Assembly (NCBI GenBank): GCA_041746105.1
Contig: JBGTHP010000032.1
Coordinates: 183,960 to 247,959, forward strand
Source: JBFHRE01 sp041746105
GTDB taxonomy: Bacteria; Actinomycetota; Acidimicrobiia; Spongiisociales; ZC4RG35
Reading direction: 5' to 3'
DNA length: 64,000 nt
The translations under genes were made by a program, and so were the position numbers. The first letter of the stretch is position 1. The number at the start of each line of letters is the position of its first letter. A model generated the notes under the pieces. The model had not been told where the DNA came from. It saw only the letters and a list, made by a program, of their open reading frames with translations, and ran no database searches. Positions 1-7,116 of the stretch are shown here, in pieces.

Positions 1-447
1 GTAGAGGGACGGGTGGTCGAGGATTTCCTCGAGTCGCTCCCTGTCCGCGCCTTCGTGAGTTTTCAGATAACGGACATCGCGCCGCCCGAGCATGAATTCG
101 ATCGTCCGGTATTGGACAGACTGAAATCCAGACGCCCTGCCGAAGAGGTGGCGAAATTCGAGGTAATCGGCAGGTGTCATCGTCGCGAGAATCTGCCAAC
201 TCTCGATCAGGACATGTTGGGTCCTCGCTACTCGAGCAAGACCCTTGAAAGCGGGTCCGAGATCGTCGTGGGCAATGCGTTCCTGAGCCAACTCGAGTTC
301 GTGGATGACGAGCTTGAGCCACAGTTCGGTCGCCTGGTGGATGATGAGAAACAGCATCTCGTCGTGCTGACTCGACAGTGGCTCCTGTGCGCTGAGGACT
401 TTGTCCAACCGCAAATAGGTTGCGTAGTCATCGACGATTCGCTGCAT
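1..447 (-). CDS. kynA: Tryptophan 2,3-dioxygenase, N-terminal part (cut by window edge)
   Basis: Reverse-strand frame open to base 1, giving the first ~149 residues of a heme enzyme that opens the indole ring of L-tryptophan to N-formylkynurenine, the first step of the kynurenine route. Family landmarks seen: LSSQHDEMLFLIIHQATELW, carrying the His that contacts the indole nitrogen, and FQSVQYRTIEFMLGR, carrying the Arg that binds the substrate carboxylate. The proximal heme His lies in the missing C-terminal part. ATG at 447 is chosen; an in-frame GTG at 456 is possible. No strong ribosome binding site is visible. The holin-like gene lies upstream on the same strand, 40 bases away. Confidence 0.9.
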   Translation of the reverse strand, partial: MQRIVDDYATYLRLDKVLSAQEPLSSQHDEMLFLIIHQATELWLKLVIHELELAQERIAHDDLGPAFKGLARVARTQHVLIESWQILATMTPADYLEFRHLFGRASGFQSVQYRTIEFMLGRRDVRYLKTHEGADRERLEEILDHPSLY

Positions 448-486
448 GTGATCCACTCTTGCAGAGGATGCAGCAGACCGCCGTGA

Positions 487-837
487 TCAGTCCTTGTCGC
501 CGAGGACCCGATCAAGCACGGCACTTACGATCGAGATGAGAAGGGCACCCAGAAAAGCTGCCCAAAACCCGTCGATAGTCAGGTCGGCCATGAGGGCGGC
601 GGTGATGCCAAGCAATGCGGTGTTGATGACGAGAGCGAACAGACCGAGCGAGAGGATGATGACCGGGAATGTGAAGATCTTGAAGATCGGCTTGAGGAAC
701 ACGTTGACGAGCCCAAACACCAAGGCGACGAGCAGGATCGAGATCGCACTGCCGTCTTCGAAATTGATCCCCGGAACCACTTCGGCCGCAACCCACAGGG
801 CCGCGGCATTGATGAGAAGACGGATGATCAGGTTCAC
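487..837 (-). CDS. Phage holin family 4 (PF04020-like) membrane protein
   Basis: About 116 residues, nearly all in four hydrophobic helices (LIIRLLINAAALWVAAEVV; ISILLVALVFGLVNVFL; IFTFPVIILSLGLFALVIN; AAFLGALLISIVSAVLDRVL). This is the size and layout of the widespread bacterial 4-TM holin-like family of unknown function, which is usually chromosomal rather than phage-borne. A longer frame reaches 936, but GTG at 837 is preferred: it follows TAAGGT by 7 nt, so it could be leaderless or use AAGG as a weak ribosome site. It is divergent from the CoA-transferase at 955, and the ~117 bases between them hold both promoters. Confidence 0.75.
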   Translation of the reverse strand: MNLIIRLLINAAALWVAAEVVPGINFEDGSAISILLVALVFGLVNVFLKPIFKIFTFPVIILSLGLFALVINTALLGITAALMADLTIDGFWAAFLGALLISIVSAVLDRVLGDKD

Positions 838-844
838 CGCGTTT

Positions 845-850
845 ACCTTA
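845..850 (-). promoter_or_regulatory. Candidate -10 box TAAGGT for the holin-like gene
   Basis: TAAGGT lies 7 nt before GTG 837 on the reverse strand, the same spacing as the other TANNNT-start pairs in this window. No clear -35 is visible. Confidence 0.3.
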
Positions 851-901
851 GGCGCTAGACCTGCGAGTTCGTGGAAACGCTCGGCTGCCCGACCGGTCTC
901 G

Positions 902-945
902 AACTTTCGGCGATTCTCCTCGCATACGGGGCCCACAGCCTAAGG
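902..945 (+). repeat. 44-nt upstream element, copy 1
   Basis: Ungapped match (36 of 44 by my count) to 55792-55835. Both copies start with the same 15 bases AACTTTCGGCGATTC, end in AGCCTAAGG, and sit just upstream of a start codon in the same orientation. This copy lacks the hairpins seen in copy 2 and overlaps the candidate -10 of the CoA-transferase gene. Confidence 0.45.
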
Positions 946-946
946 T
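941..946 (+). promoter_or_regulatory. Candidate -10 box TAAGGT for the CoA-transferase
   Basis: TAAGGT followed by 8 nt and then ATG 955. This spacing would give a leaderless or nearly leaderless mRNA. Confidence 0.4.
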
Positions 947-954
947 TCGCCGCC

Positions 955-2076
955 ATGAGCGCACCGCTGGCGGGGATAAGGGTGATCGAGTTCGGGAACC
1001 TGATTGCGGCACCGTACGCAGCGATGTTGCTGGCCGATCTCGGCGCCGATGTCGTCAAGGTCGAGCCACAGACGGGTGACCTGGGAAGGGGTTTTGGACC
1101 TTTCATCGAGGACGAGTCCGCATTCTTCCTGTCCGCCAACCGTGGCAAAAGATCGGTGGTGCTCGAACTCGGAAACGAAACCGATCGCGCGAGCGCAGCC
1201 CAACTCTGCGCCAATGCCGACGTGGTGGTTCACAACCTACGACGCGGCGCCTTGGAACGGCGAGGCCTGGGTTATGACGATCTCCGCAAGAAAAACCCAG
1301 GGTTGATCTACACCGCGATCTCCGCATTTGGCAGTGATGGTCCCTACGCCGACCGGGCCGGGATCGACGTCATATTTCAGGCGGAGTCTGGCATGATCTC
1401 GCTCACCGGAAGCGAGGGCGACAAACCTTCAAAGACGGCCACCACGATCGGTGACTACGTCGCCGGCACCAACGCCGCCCTCGCCATCTGCGCCGCGCTC
1501 GCGAGCCGATCCGCCACCGGAGCCGGCGGCAGAATCGACATCAGCCTGCGGGATGGGTTGATCGCGGTGCAGGCCGGATGGAACGCGCTCGCCTTTGTTT
1601 CTGACTCCCAGCCGTCGCGGTCAGGCACGGCCTCCCCCTATCTCAGCCCGAACCAGGTGTTCGAGACCGCCGAGGGCGCCTTGGCTCTCGCAATCGTCTC
1701 AGATCGCCACTTCGTAATCCTGTGTGAAGAACTGGGACGCCCTGATCTGGTCGATACATACCCGACGAACGACCTCAGGATGCTCCATCGCCACGAACTC
1801 GCCGACATTCTCGGAACCATCCTTGCAACCGCCCCCGCCGCGCGTTGGGTTGAGAGACTCGATCGAGTCGGGCTTCCCGTCGGCAGGGTCCTCACGCTGC
1901 CCGAGGTGTGGGACGACCCTCAGGTACGGCACAACCAAATGATCCTCGAGTTCGAACATCCGACGACAGGGAGTTTCCGAACAATCGGCTCGCCGCTCGT
2001 CATCGACGGCCATCCCGCAGCCAGCACACGCCGCCCTCCGCGGCTGGGGGAACACAACGCAGAGTTATTGTCCTGA
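955..2076 (+). CDS. Family III CoA-transferase (CaiB/BaiF/Frc type)
   Basis: 373 residues. Transfers CoA between an acyl-CoA and a free carboxylic acid through an aspartyl-CoA mixed anhydride. Seen: the N-terminal PLAGIRVIEFGNLIAAPYA, LADLGADVVKVEP, NRGKRSVVLEL, and the ATTIGDYVAGTNAALA stretch, whose Asp (about residue 167) matches the catalytic Asp of formyl-CoA transferase. ATG 955 starts exactly at the family N-terminus; an upstream extension to 871 has no support. It is the first gene of a run reaching 5440. Neighbouring SDRs and a MaoC hydratase suggest it activates an acid for CoA-dependent degradation; the substrate is unknown. Confidence 0.88.
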   Translation: MSAPLAGIRVIEFGNLIAAPYAAMLLADLGADVVKVEPQTGDLGRGFGPFIEDESAFFLSANRGKRSVVLELGNETDRASAAQLCANADVVVHNLRRGALERRGLGYDDLRKKNPGLIYTAISAFGSDGPYADRAGIDVIFQAESGMISLTGSEGDKPSKTATTIGDYVAGTNAALAICAALASRSATGAGGRIDISLRDGLIAVQAGWNALAFVSDSQPSRSGTASPYLSPNQVFETAEGALALAIVSDRHFVILCEELGRPDLVDTYPTNDLRMLHRHELADILGTILATAPAARWVERLDRVGLPVGRVLTLPEVWDDPQVRHNQMILEFEHPTTGSFRTIGSPLVIDGHPAASTRRPPRLGEHNAELLS

Positions 2077-2146
2077 CACGGGTCGTCCGTTCCAGCGCGC
2101 AAGCCCGGCCGCGGCATCAAGGTGAAACCGGTAACTTCCACGACTC

Positions 2147-2569
2147 ATGACCATTCGAGCGCCGCAAGATGTGATTGAGGATATGGCCGGCATCCACGGT
2201 TCTGTCTTCTGGGCCGCCGATGTGTCGGATGGCTGGGATGACGTTCGGACAGAACTCGTAGCGGCATTCGAATTCAGCCGCGCCGCGGCCAAAGCGGGTG
2301 AACCGCTGGTCTTTGTGGTCAGAACAGACGACCTTCTCGGCCGTCGTGGCGCCGGGAGGGCAATGGTGGCCACTGGGCTCCTCTCCGCAGCCCGTTCCCT
2401 CGCTCTGGAAACGACCAAGGCGAACGTCCCGATCAATGTGCTCGCGGTCGAGGAGGGTACGGCATCGAGCAGTGTCGCCCTTTGGGTCAATCAGCTCTTG
2501 ATCCAGGGCGGACCGACGGGCGAATTGGTCCGGATGGGCGCAAGCCACATTGGGAAAGCGCTCCCATGA
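2147..2569 (+). CDS. Degenerate SDR-like protein, probable non-catalytic partner of the next gene
   Basis: 140 residues, about half the length of a short-chain dehydrogenase. The C-terminal half (LLSAARSLALETTKANVPIN, then a TGELVRMGASHIGKALP tail) follows the SDR pattern around helix alpha-F and the C-terminus. The N-terminal Gly-rich NAD motif and the Tyr-x3-Lys catalytic pair are absent. Its stop overlaps the start of the intact SDR by 4 bases (ATGA at 2566), so the two are translationally coupled. Heterodimers of an active and a truncated SDR are known, for example BbsC/BbsD of toluene degradation, which also works beside family III CoA-transferases. That parallel is inference; a decaying gene is the alternative. 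Confidence 0.6.
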   Translation: MTIRAPQDVIEDMAGIHGSVFWAADVSDGWDDVRTELVAAFEFSRAAAKAGEPLVFVVRTDDLLGRRGAGRAMVATGLLSAARSLALETTKANVPINVLAVEEGTASSSVALWVNQLLIQGGPTGELVRMGASHIGKALP

Positions 2570-3246
2570 GCTTGTCCGTGGTCACCGGTGCGGCAGGAGG
2601 AATCGGGCGATCGATCTGCGCCCGATTGTGCGACCGAGGAGACGAAGTGATAGCGGTGGATCTCTCAGATCGTCTCGCCGACCTGGAGGGCGTGACTCCG
2701 GTCCAGGTCGACTTGAACACCGACGCCGGGATAGAACAGGTCGCCGCAGCGGTCGGCTCGAGCACCATACGCCTACTCGTGAACAACGCAGGAATCACCA
2801 GGGACGCTCGGCTGGTCAATTTGAACGACGAGGACTTCGCTTCCGTAATCGAGATCAATCTCGGCGCCGCCTACCGGTTGTCACGTCGACTGATTCCGTC
2901 GATGAGGGCCGGTTCGTCGATCGTGTCCCTGGCGTCGCGGGCATATCTCGGCAACTTCGGGCAGTTCAACTACTCGATGTCGAAGGGAGGAATAGTCGGT
3001 ATGACCCGCGCCTTTGCCATTGAACTCGCTCCCGGGATCCGCGCCAACGCAATCGCCCCCGGACTGATCGAGACGGAGATGGCCTTGGGCATACCGGATG
3101 AAGTTCGTGAAAAAATGATCTCTGCGATTCCTCTCGACCGGATGGGACGGCCGGACGAGGTGGCCGACCTGGTCGCTTTCTTGTCGGAGTCCAGCTATAT
3201 CACCGGGGAGGTCGTCGTCATCGGCGGCGGAAGGAGCTTGACGTGA
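2566..3246 (+). CDS. Short-chain dehydrogenase/reductase (FabG-like)
   Basis: 226 residues. NAD(P)-dependent alcohol/ketone oxidoreductase, probably acting on a 3-hydroxyacyl or 3-oxoacyl thioester. Seen: VVTGAAGGIGRSI cofactor motif near the N-terminus, acidic residue after beta-2 (IAVDLSD, favouring NAD), LLVNNAGIT, SLASRAYLGNFGQFNYSMSK containing Ser, Tyr and Lys of the active site, RANAIAPGLIETEM and the C-terminal TGEVVVIGGG. The start overlaps the previous stop by 4 bases, and GTG of the next gene overlaps this stop. Confidence 0.9.
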   Translation: MSLSVVTGAAGGIGRSICARLCDRGDEVIAVDLSDRLADLEGVTPVQVDLNTDAGIEQVAAAVGSSTIRLLVNNAGITRDARLVNLNDEDFASVIEINLGAAYRLSRRLIPSMRAGSSIVSLASRAYLGNFGQFNYSMSKGGIVGMTRAFAIELAPGIRANAIAPGLIETEMALGIPDEVREKMISAIPLDRMGRPDEVADLVAFLSESSYITGEVVVIGGGRSLT

Positions 3247-4985
3247 GCGACCATCGACCGAGGGTTCTCGTTGCCGACTCGATCAGCGCGGCAGGCATCG
3301 ACCTCATGTCAACCAAGCTCGACGTGACGGTGAGCCTGGGATTGACCGAACCCGAATTGATCGATCTCATCCCAGATTTCGACGCCATCGTGGTCCGGTC
3401 GGCAACCAGGGTCACGGCCGGGGTGATCGCGGCTGCGGGCAGGCTCAAAGTGATCGCTCGCGCCGGAGCCGGTCTCGACACCATCGATGTTGCGGCTGCC
3501 ACCGAACGAGGGATCGAGGTGGTCAACAGCCCAGACGCCAACACCCTCGCCGTCGCCGAGTTGACGATGGGTCTGTTGCTGGGATTGGCGCGGAAACTCG
3601 CACGCGCCGACGCCGCCATGAAGGCGGGGCGCTGGGAGAAGTCACAGCTCATGGGCTCGGGGCTGGCCGGCAAAACCCTCGGGATAGTCGGCTTTGGACG
3701 CATCGGACAGGAGGTGGCGGTTCGGGCCAAAGCCTTTGGAATGGTTGTCATCACCAACCAACACCGGCCGACGCCGGAGTTGTATCGAGAAGCCGGGGCC
3801 GAACCGGTCGATCTCGAGGAGCTTTTGGCCCGCTCGGACTACGTCACAATCCACGTTCCGGCGAGGGCGGAAACCGAGAACCTGATCGGAGCCTCTCAGC
3901 TTGCAAGGATGAAACCCACGGCGTATCTGATCAACACGTCACGAGGTACAACCGTTGACGCCGCCGCGCTACTCGCCGCTCTCGACGCCGGTGAGCTGGC
4001 AGGGGCAGGCCTCGACGTTTTTGCGGTCGAACCGGCAGTCGACGATCCGCTCGCAGCACACCCACTCGTGATCGCAACACCACACATCGGTGCGAGCACC
4101 GAAGACGCCCAAACCACCGCCGCGATAGATGTCGCCGGAAAGGTCATCGAGATCTGCTCACCCCCAGAACCCGAACCGGTGCTGCCACTTCGTTTCGTGG
4201 CGATTGAGCAGGTCGTGCCGCACGAGGCCGTCGACCTCAAACGTTCCGCCCGCCTCGGTGCCAAGATCCGCGAGGAGGGCGTTGTCCGTAATCCGCCACT
4301 GGTGGCGAGGGTCGACGATCGATTTGTGGTCCTCGACGGCGCCACCCGCACCTCGGCACTCCGTCAGATGGGGTACCCGCACATCGTCGTCCAAGACGTT
4401 GCCGTCGACGGTGAACTCGCTCTGGAAACCTGGCATCACGTGGTCCGGGCGATCGACGTCGAAGATCTGGTTGCGGTGATCTCGTCGATAGACGGTCTCA
4501 CCGTTGAGGAAATCGATCCGGATAATGCAGCCTCACACGTCATCGAATACGGGGGTTTGTGTTCCGTGCTGACGGTGGACGGCAGAGGCTTCGTCGTCAA
4601 TGCTCGCCAGGGATTGAACCGTTTTGATGCGGTGGCAGCCTTCGCCGACGCCTATATCGGCGCGGCCACCGTCTCACGCAACCTAGAGCGCGGCGTCCGC
4701 AACCTCGCCACGTGGTATCCCGACATGACCGCTCTCATCGAATACCCCCAGTTCACCGTGGAGCAGGTGCTTCTGGCCGCAGGGTCCGGCCGGCTGCTTC
4801 CGGCCGGGGTCACCCGGTTCCTGATTCCTGGCAGAGTTCTTCGTCTGGATATTCCTCTCGAGATGCTCGCGTCCGAGCAGAGCCTGGCCGAGAAGAATCG
4901 ATGGCTTCGGGAGTACCTGTCAGAAAAGGAACGCAAAGGCAAGATCCGTTATTACCGAGAACCGGTATACCTTCTCGACGAATGA
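3243..4985 (+). CDS. Fusion: SerA-type 2-hydroxyacid dehydrogenase + SbnI/SerK-like ParB-Srx domain
   Basis: 580 residues. Residues 1-305 are a D-2-hydroxyacid dehydrogenase of the phosphoglycerate dehydrogenase type: GIVGFGRIGQE (147-157), catalytic Arg234 (NTSRG), Glu263 (FAVEP) and His281 (TPHIGAS). No ACT or intervening regulatory domain follows. Residues ~313-580 instead resemble free-serine kinase SbnI/SerK of the ParB-sulfiredoxin fold: HE at 327-328 near the catalytic Glu site, NPPLVA, LDGATRTSALRQMG with the DGxxR motif (365-369), and WHHVV (397-401). The usual Asp after NAD strand beta-2 is replaced by NQHR, so cofactor preference may differ. GTG 3243 overlaps the SDR stop and has GGAAGGAG ahead. 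Known families make phosphohydroxypyruvate and O-phosphoserine respectively; the role of the fusion is inference. Confidence 0.8.
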   Translation: MSDHRPRVLVADSISAAGIDLMSTKLDVTVSLGLTEPELIDLIPDFDAIVVRSATRVTAGVIAAAGRLKVIARAGAGLDTIDVAAATERGIEVVNSPDANTLAVAELTMGLLLGLARKLARADAAMKAGRWEKSQLMGSGLAGKTLGIVGFGRIGQEVAVRAKAFGMVVITNQHRPTPELYREAGAEPVDLEELLARSDYVTIHVPARAETENLIGASQLARMKPTAYLINTSRGTTVDAAALLAALDAGELAGAGLDVFAVEPAVDDPLAAHPLVIATPHIGASTEDAQTTAAIDVAGKVIEICSPPEPEPVLPLRFVAIEQVVPHEAVDLKRSARLGAKIREEGVVRNPPLVARVDDRFVVLDGATRTSALRQMGYPHIVVQDVAVDGELALETWHHVVRAIDVEDLVAVISSIDGLTVEEIDPDNAASHVIEYGGLCSVLTVDGRGFVVNARQGLNRFDAVAAFADAYIGAATVSRNLERGVRNLATWYPDMTALIEYPQFTVEQVLLAAGSGRLLPAGVTRFLIPGRVLRLDIPLEMLASEQSLAEKNRWLREYLSEKERKGKIRYYREPVYLLDE

Positions 4986-5440
4986 GTTCGAACCCTGTCG
5001 AGCAGTTGCGCCAGATCACGGGCGTCAGGTTGGGGCCTTCAGAAGCCATCACCATCGATCAGCGCCGAATCAACGCCTTCACAGAGGCGACCGATGACTA
5101 CCAGTGGATCCACGTCGATCCCCAACTGGCTGCCGCCGGACCGTTCGGCACCACCATCGCTCAGGGTTATCTCACAATGTCGTTGATCGTTCCTCTGCTG
5201 GCGACCATCGACCTCTCTCTCGATCCGAGACCAACGATGACAATCAACTACGGCCTGAACCGGCTCCGGTTCGTATCACCGGTTCCCGTGGATTCTTCAG
5301 TTCTGGCATGGATGACGGTCTTAGAGGTGGAGGAGATTCCGAGCGGCGCCCAAGTGGTGAGAGAGGTCTCGATCGAAATCCCAGGAGGCGAGAAGCCGGC
5401 CCTTGTCGCCGAGACCGTGACCCGGATGCTCTGGCACTGA
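4982..5440 (+). CDS. MaoC-like hotdog dehydratase
   Basis: 152 residues. Hotdog-fold enzyme of the MaoC/NodN class, which hydrates trans-2-enoyl-CoA or related thioesters to R-3-hydroxyacyl-CoA. The catalytic pair is visible as Asp39 and His44 in ATDDYQWIHVDP, followed by PFGTTIAQGYLTMSL and the NYGLNRLRFVSPVPVDSSV strand. ATG 4982 overlaps the stop of the dehydrogenase fusion (ATGA), so it is last in the operon starting at 955. It converges on the GMC gene with only 7 bases between stops and no obvious terminator hairpin. Confidence 0.88.
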   Translation: MSSNPVEQLRQITGVRLGPSEAITIDQRRINAFTEATDDYQWIHVDPQLAAAGPFGTTIAQGYLTMSLIVPLLATIDLSLDPRPTMTINYGLNRLRFVSPVPVDSSVLAWMTVLEVEEIPSGAQVVREVSIEIPGGEKPALVAETVTRMLWH

Positions 5441-5447
5441 CGCGGCT

Positions 5448-7055
5448 CTAACCCGCGATCAGCTCGGCCGCCTTTTCGCCGATCATGATCGCCGGTGCGT
5501 TGGTGTGGCCACGATTGAGAGATGGCATGATCGACGTATCGGCCACCCTCAAGCCGGCGACCCCTCGGACCCGCAGTTCTGGATCAACTACGGAATCGCC
5601 GTCGGCGCCCATCCGACACGTGCCGGCGGGGTGGTAGAGAGTCTCCGCATGGGCGCGGATCCCGGCGATGATTCCGGCCCGGTCTGTCGGGAACGGATCC
5701 GGGCGCATTGCTCCGGTCACCACGCCGGCCAAGGGATCGGTCTTCATCACCTCGAGCGCTTTTTCGATTCCGGTCACGCATACAGACAGGTCGTCGGACT
5801 CCGCCAGATAGTTTGGATCGATGATCGGATGGGCGTCGGGGTCCGACGAAGCCAGCCTGATCGTTCCCCGGCTCGCCGGCTGCAGCAGCACGACTCCGAT
5901 GGTGTAGCCATGAGCCCATGGCTCGGTGTCTCCGTGATCGAGGTAGGGGACAGGTGCAAAAATCAGCTCGAGATCGGGATGGGCGAGTTCTGGCACCGAT
6001 TTGAAGAACGCATGGGCTTCACCCACATTCGATGTCAGCAGACCACGGCGACGAAGCAGAAACTTGGCAACCTGTTTTGGCGTCTCGGCAACAACCAATG
6101 AGTCTCTCCGGGACGTATATCCGATGACGCCAGTCGCCAAATGATCCATGAGATTGCCACCAACTTCTGGCGATTCGACCAAAGGCTCGATGTCGACCGA
6201 ACGGAGGTCGTCTGGGTTGCCGACGCCCGACAACATCAGCAGCTGGGGCGAATTGACGGCTCCACCACAGAGGATCACCTCGGCCTCCACCGATGTAGAG
6301 GACAACGTCCCGGCCTGGGAGTAGACGACCCCCGTTGCCCGTGCCCTCTCGATGACAATCTTGTGCACCGTCGCTTCGGTGAGGATCGTCAGATTTGATC
6401 GCTTCCCGGCAGGCTTCAGATATCCGCCCGCCGTCGACCGACGTTTGCCTCTGTTTTGGGTTACCTGGGTGTAGTCGACACCCTCGTTGGACCCGGCGTT
6501 GGAGTTTGAGTTGCGGTAGAACCCGGCTCGGACGCATGCCTCGACAAAAAGATGGGTCGCAGGGTTTGGGTCGCGTTGGTCTTGGACGGTTATCGGCCCG
6601 CCTTTTCCGGTGTGAGCAGGGTCGTGCCGATCGGCATCCTCGATCCGCTTGAACAACGGAAGGACCTCGTCGTAGCTCCAACCAGAGTTCCCACGCTTCG
6701 CCCAGCTGTCGTAGTCATCCGGAATCCCCCTGACCCACATCATTGCGTTCAGCGAGGAACTACCTCCAAGTGTCCGGCCCCGGGGCCAATACAGCCGACG
6801 ATCGTTGAGGTGGGTTTGCGGAGCCGTCCAATAGTCCCAGTCGTATTCGGAATGAAACAACTTCGAAAAAGCGGCCGGGATCTGGATTTCCTGTTTCTTG
6901 TCTGGCTTCCCCGCCTCGAGCAACAGCACTTTGGTCTTCTGATCCTCCGAGAGCCGCGCCGCAACCACCGCCCCCGCCGAGCCTGCTCCCACAACGATGT
7001 AATCGAAAACCGACCCGCCGTCCCGCATTCTCCGAGGATAGGAGCTGTGCACCAT
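5448..7055 (-). CDS. GMC-family FAD oxidoreductase (choline dehydrogenase-like)
   Basis: 535 residues, the usual length for the family. FAD-dependent oxidation of an alcohol to an aldehyde or ketone. Seen: FDYIVVGAGSAGAVVAARLS (FAD dinucleotide motif, ~residues 17-36), LLLEAGKPD, the GMC signature GRTLGGSSSLNAMMWVRG, C-terminal YHPAGTCRMG, and NRGHTNAPAIMIGEKAA with the active-site His and Asn. ATG 7055 or ATG 7028 (MRDGGSVFDY) could be the start; the shorter form fits the family better. It is divergent from the carboxyltransferase gene across ~60 bases. The true substrate cannot be read from sequence. Confidence 0.9.
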   Translation of the reverse strand: MVHSSYPRRMRDGGSVFDYIVVGAGSAGAVVAARLSEDQKTKVLLLEAGKPDKKQEIQIPAAFSKLFHSEYDWDYWTAPQTHLNDRRLYWPRGRTLGGSSSLNAMMWVRGIPDDYDSWAKRGNSGWSYDEVLPLFKRIEDADRHDPAHTGKGGPITVQDQRDPNPATHLFVEACVRAGFYRNSNSNAGSNEGVDYTQVTQNRGKRRSTAGGYLKPAGKRSNLTILTEATVHKIVIERARATGVVYSQAGTLSSTSVEAEVILCGGAVNSPQLLMLSGVGNPDDLRSVDIEPLVESPEVGGNLMDHLATGVIGYTSRRDSLVVAETPKQVAKFLLRRRGLLTSNVGEAHAFFKSVPELAHPDLELIFAPVPYLDHGDTEPWAHGYTIGVVLLQPASRGTIRLASSDPDAHPIIDPNYLAESDDLSVCVTGIEKALEVMKTDPLAGVVTGAMRPDPFPTDRAGIIAGIRAHAETLYHPAGTCRMGADGDSVVDPELRVRGVAGLRVADTSIMPSLNRGHTNAPAIMIGEKAAELIAG

Positions 7056-7102
7056 CCGTCACCCCTTGGCTTTCAGGCGGTTCAAGGTTGACGTACTTCG
7101 TT

Positions 7103-7108
7103 TACTCT
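7103..7108 (+). promoter_or_regulatory. Candidate -10 box TACTCT for the carboxyltransferase gene
   Basis: TACTCT, 8 nt, then ATG 7117. TTGACG at 7088-7093 resembles a -35 but is only 9 nt away, too close for a normal spacer. Confidence 0.4.
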
Positions 7109-7116
7109 TCGCCGAC

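Noticed and set aside
13..486. 157-aa forward frame at the left edge
   Set aside because: It is the antisense of tryptophan 2,3-dioxygenase, whose motifs are clear on the other strand.
7088..7093. TTGACG as -35 of the carboxyltransferase promoter
   Set aside because: Only 9 nt from the -10 candidate; sigma-70-type spacing needs about 17.
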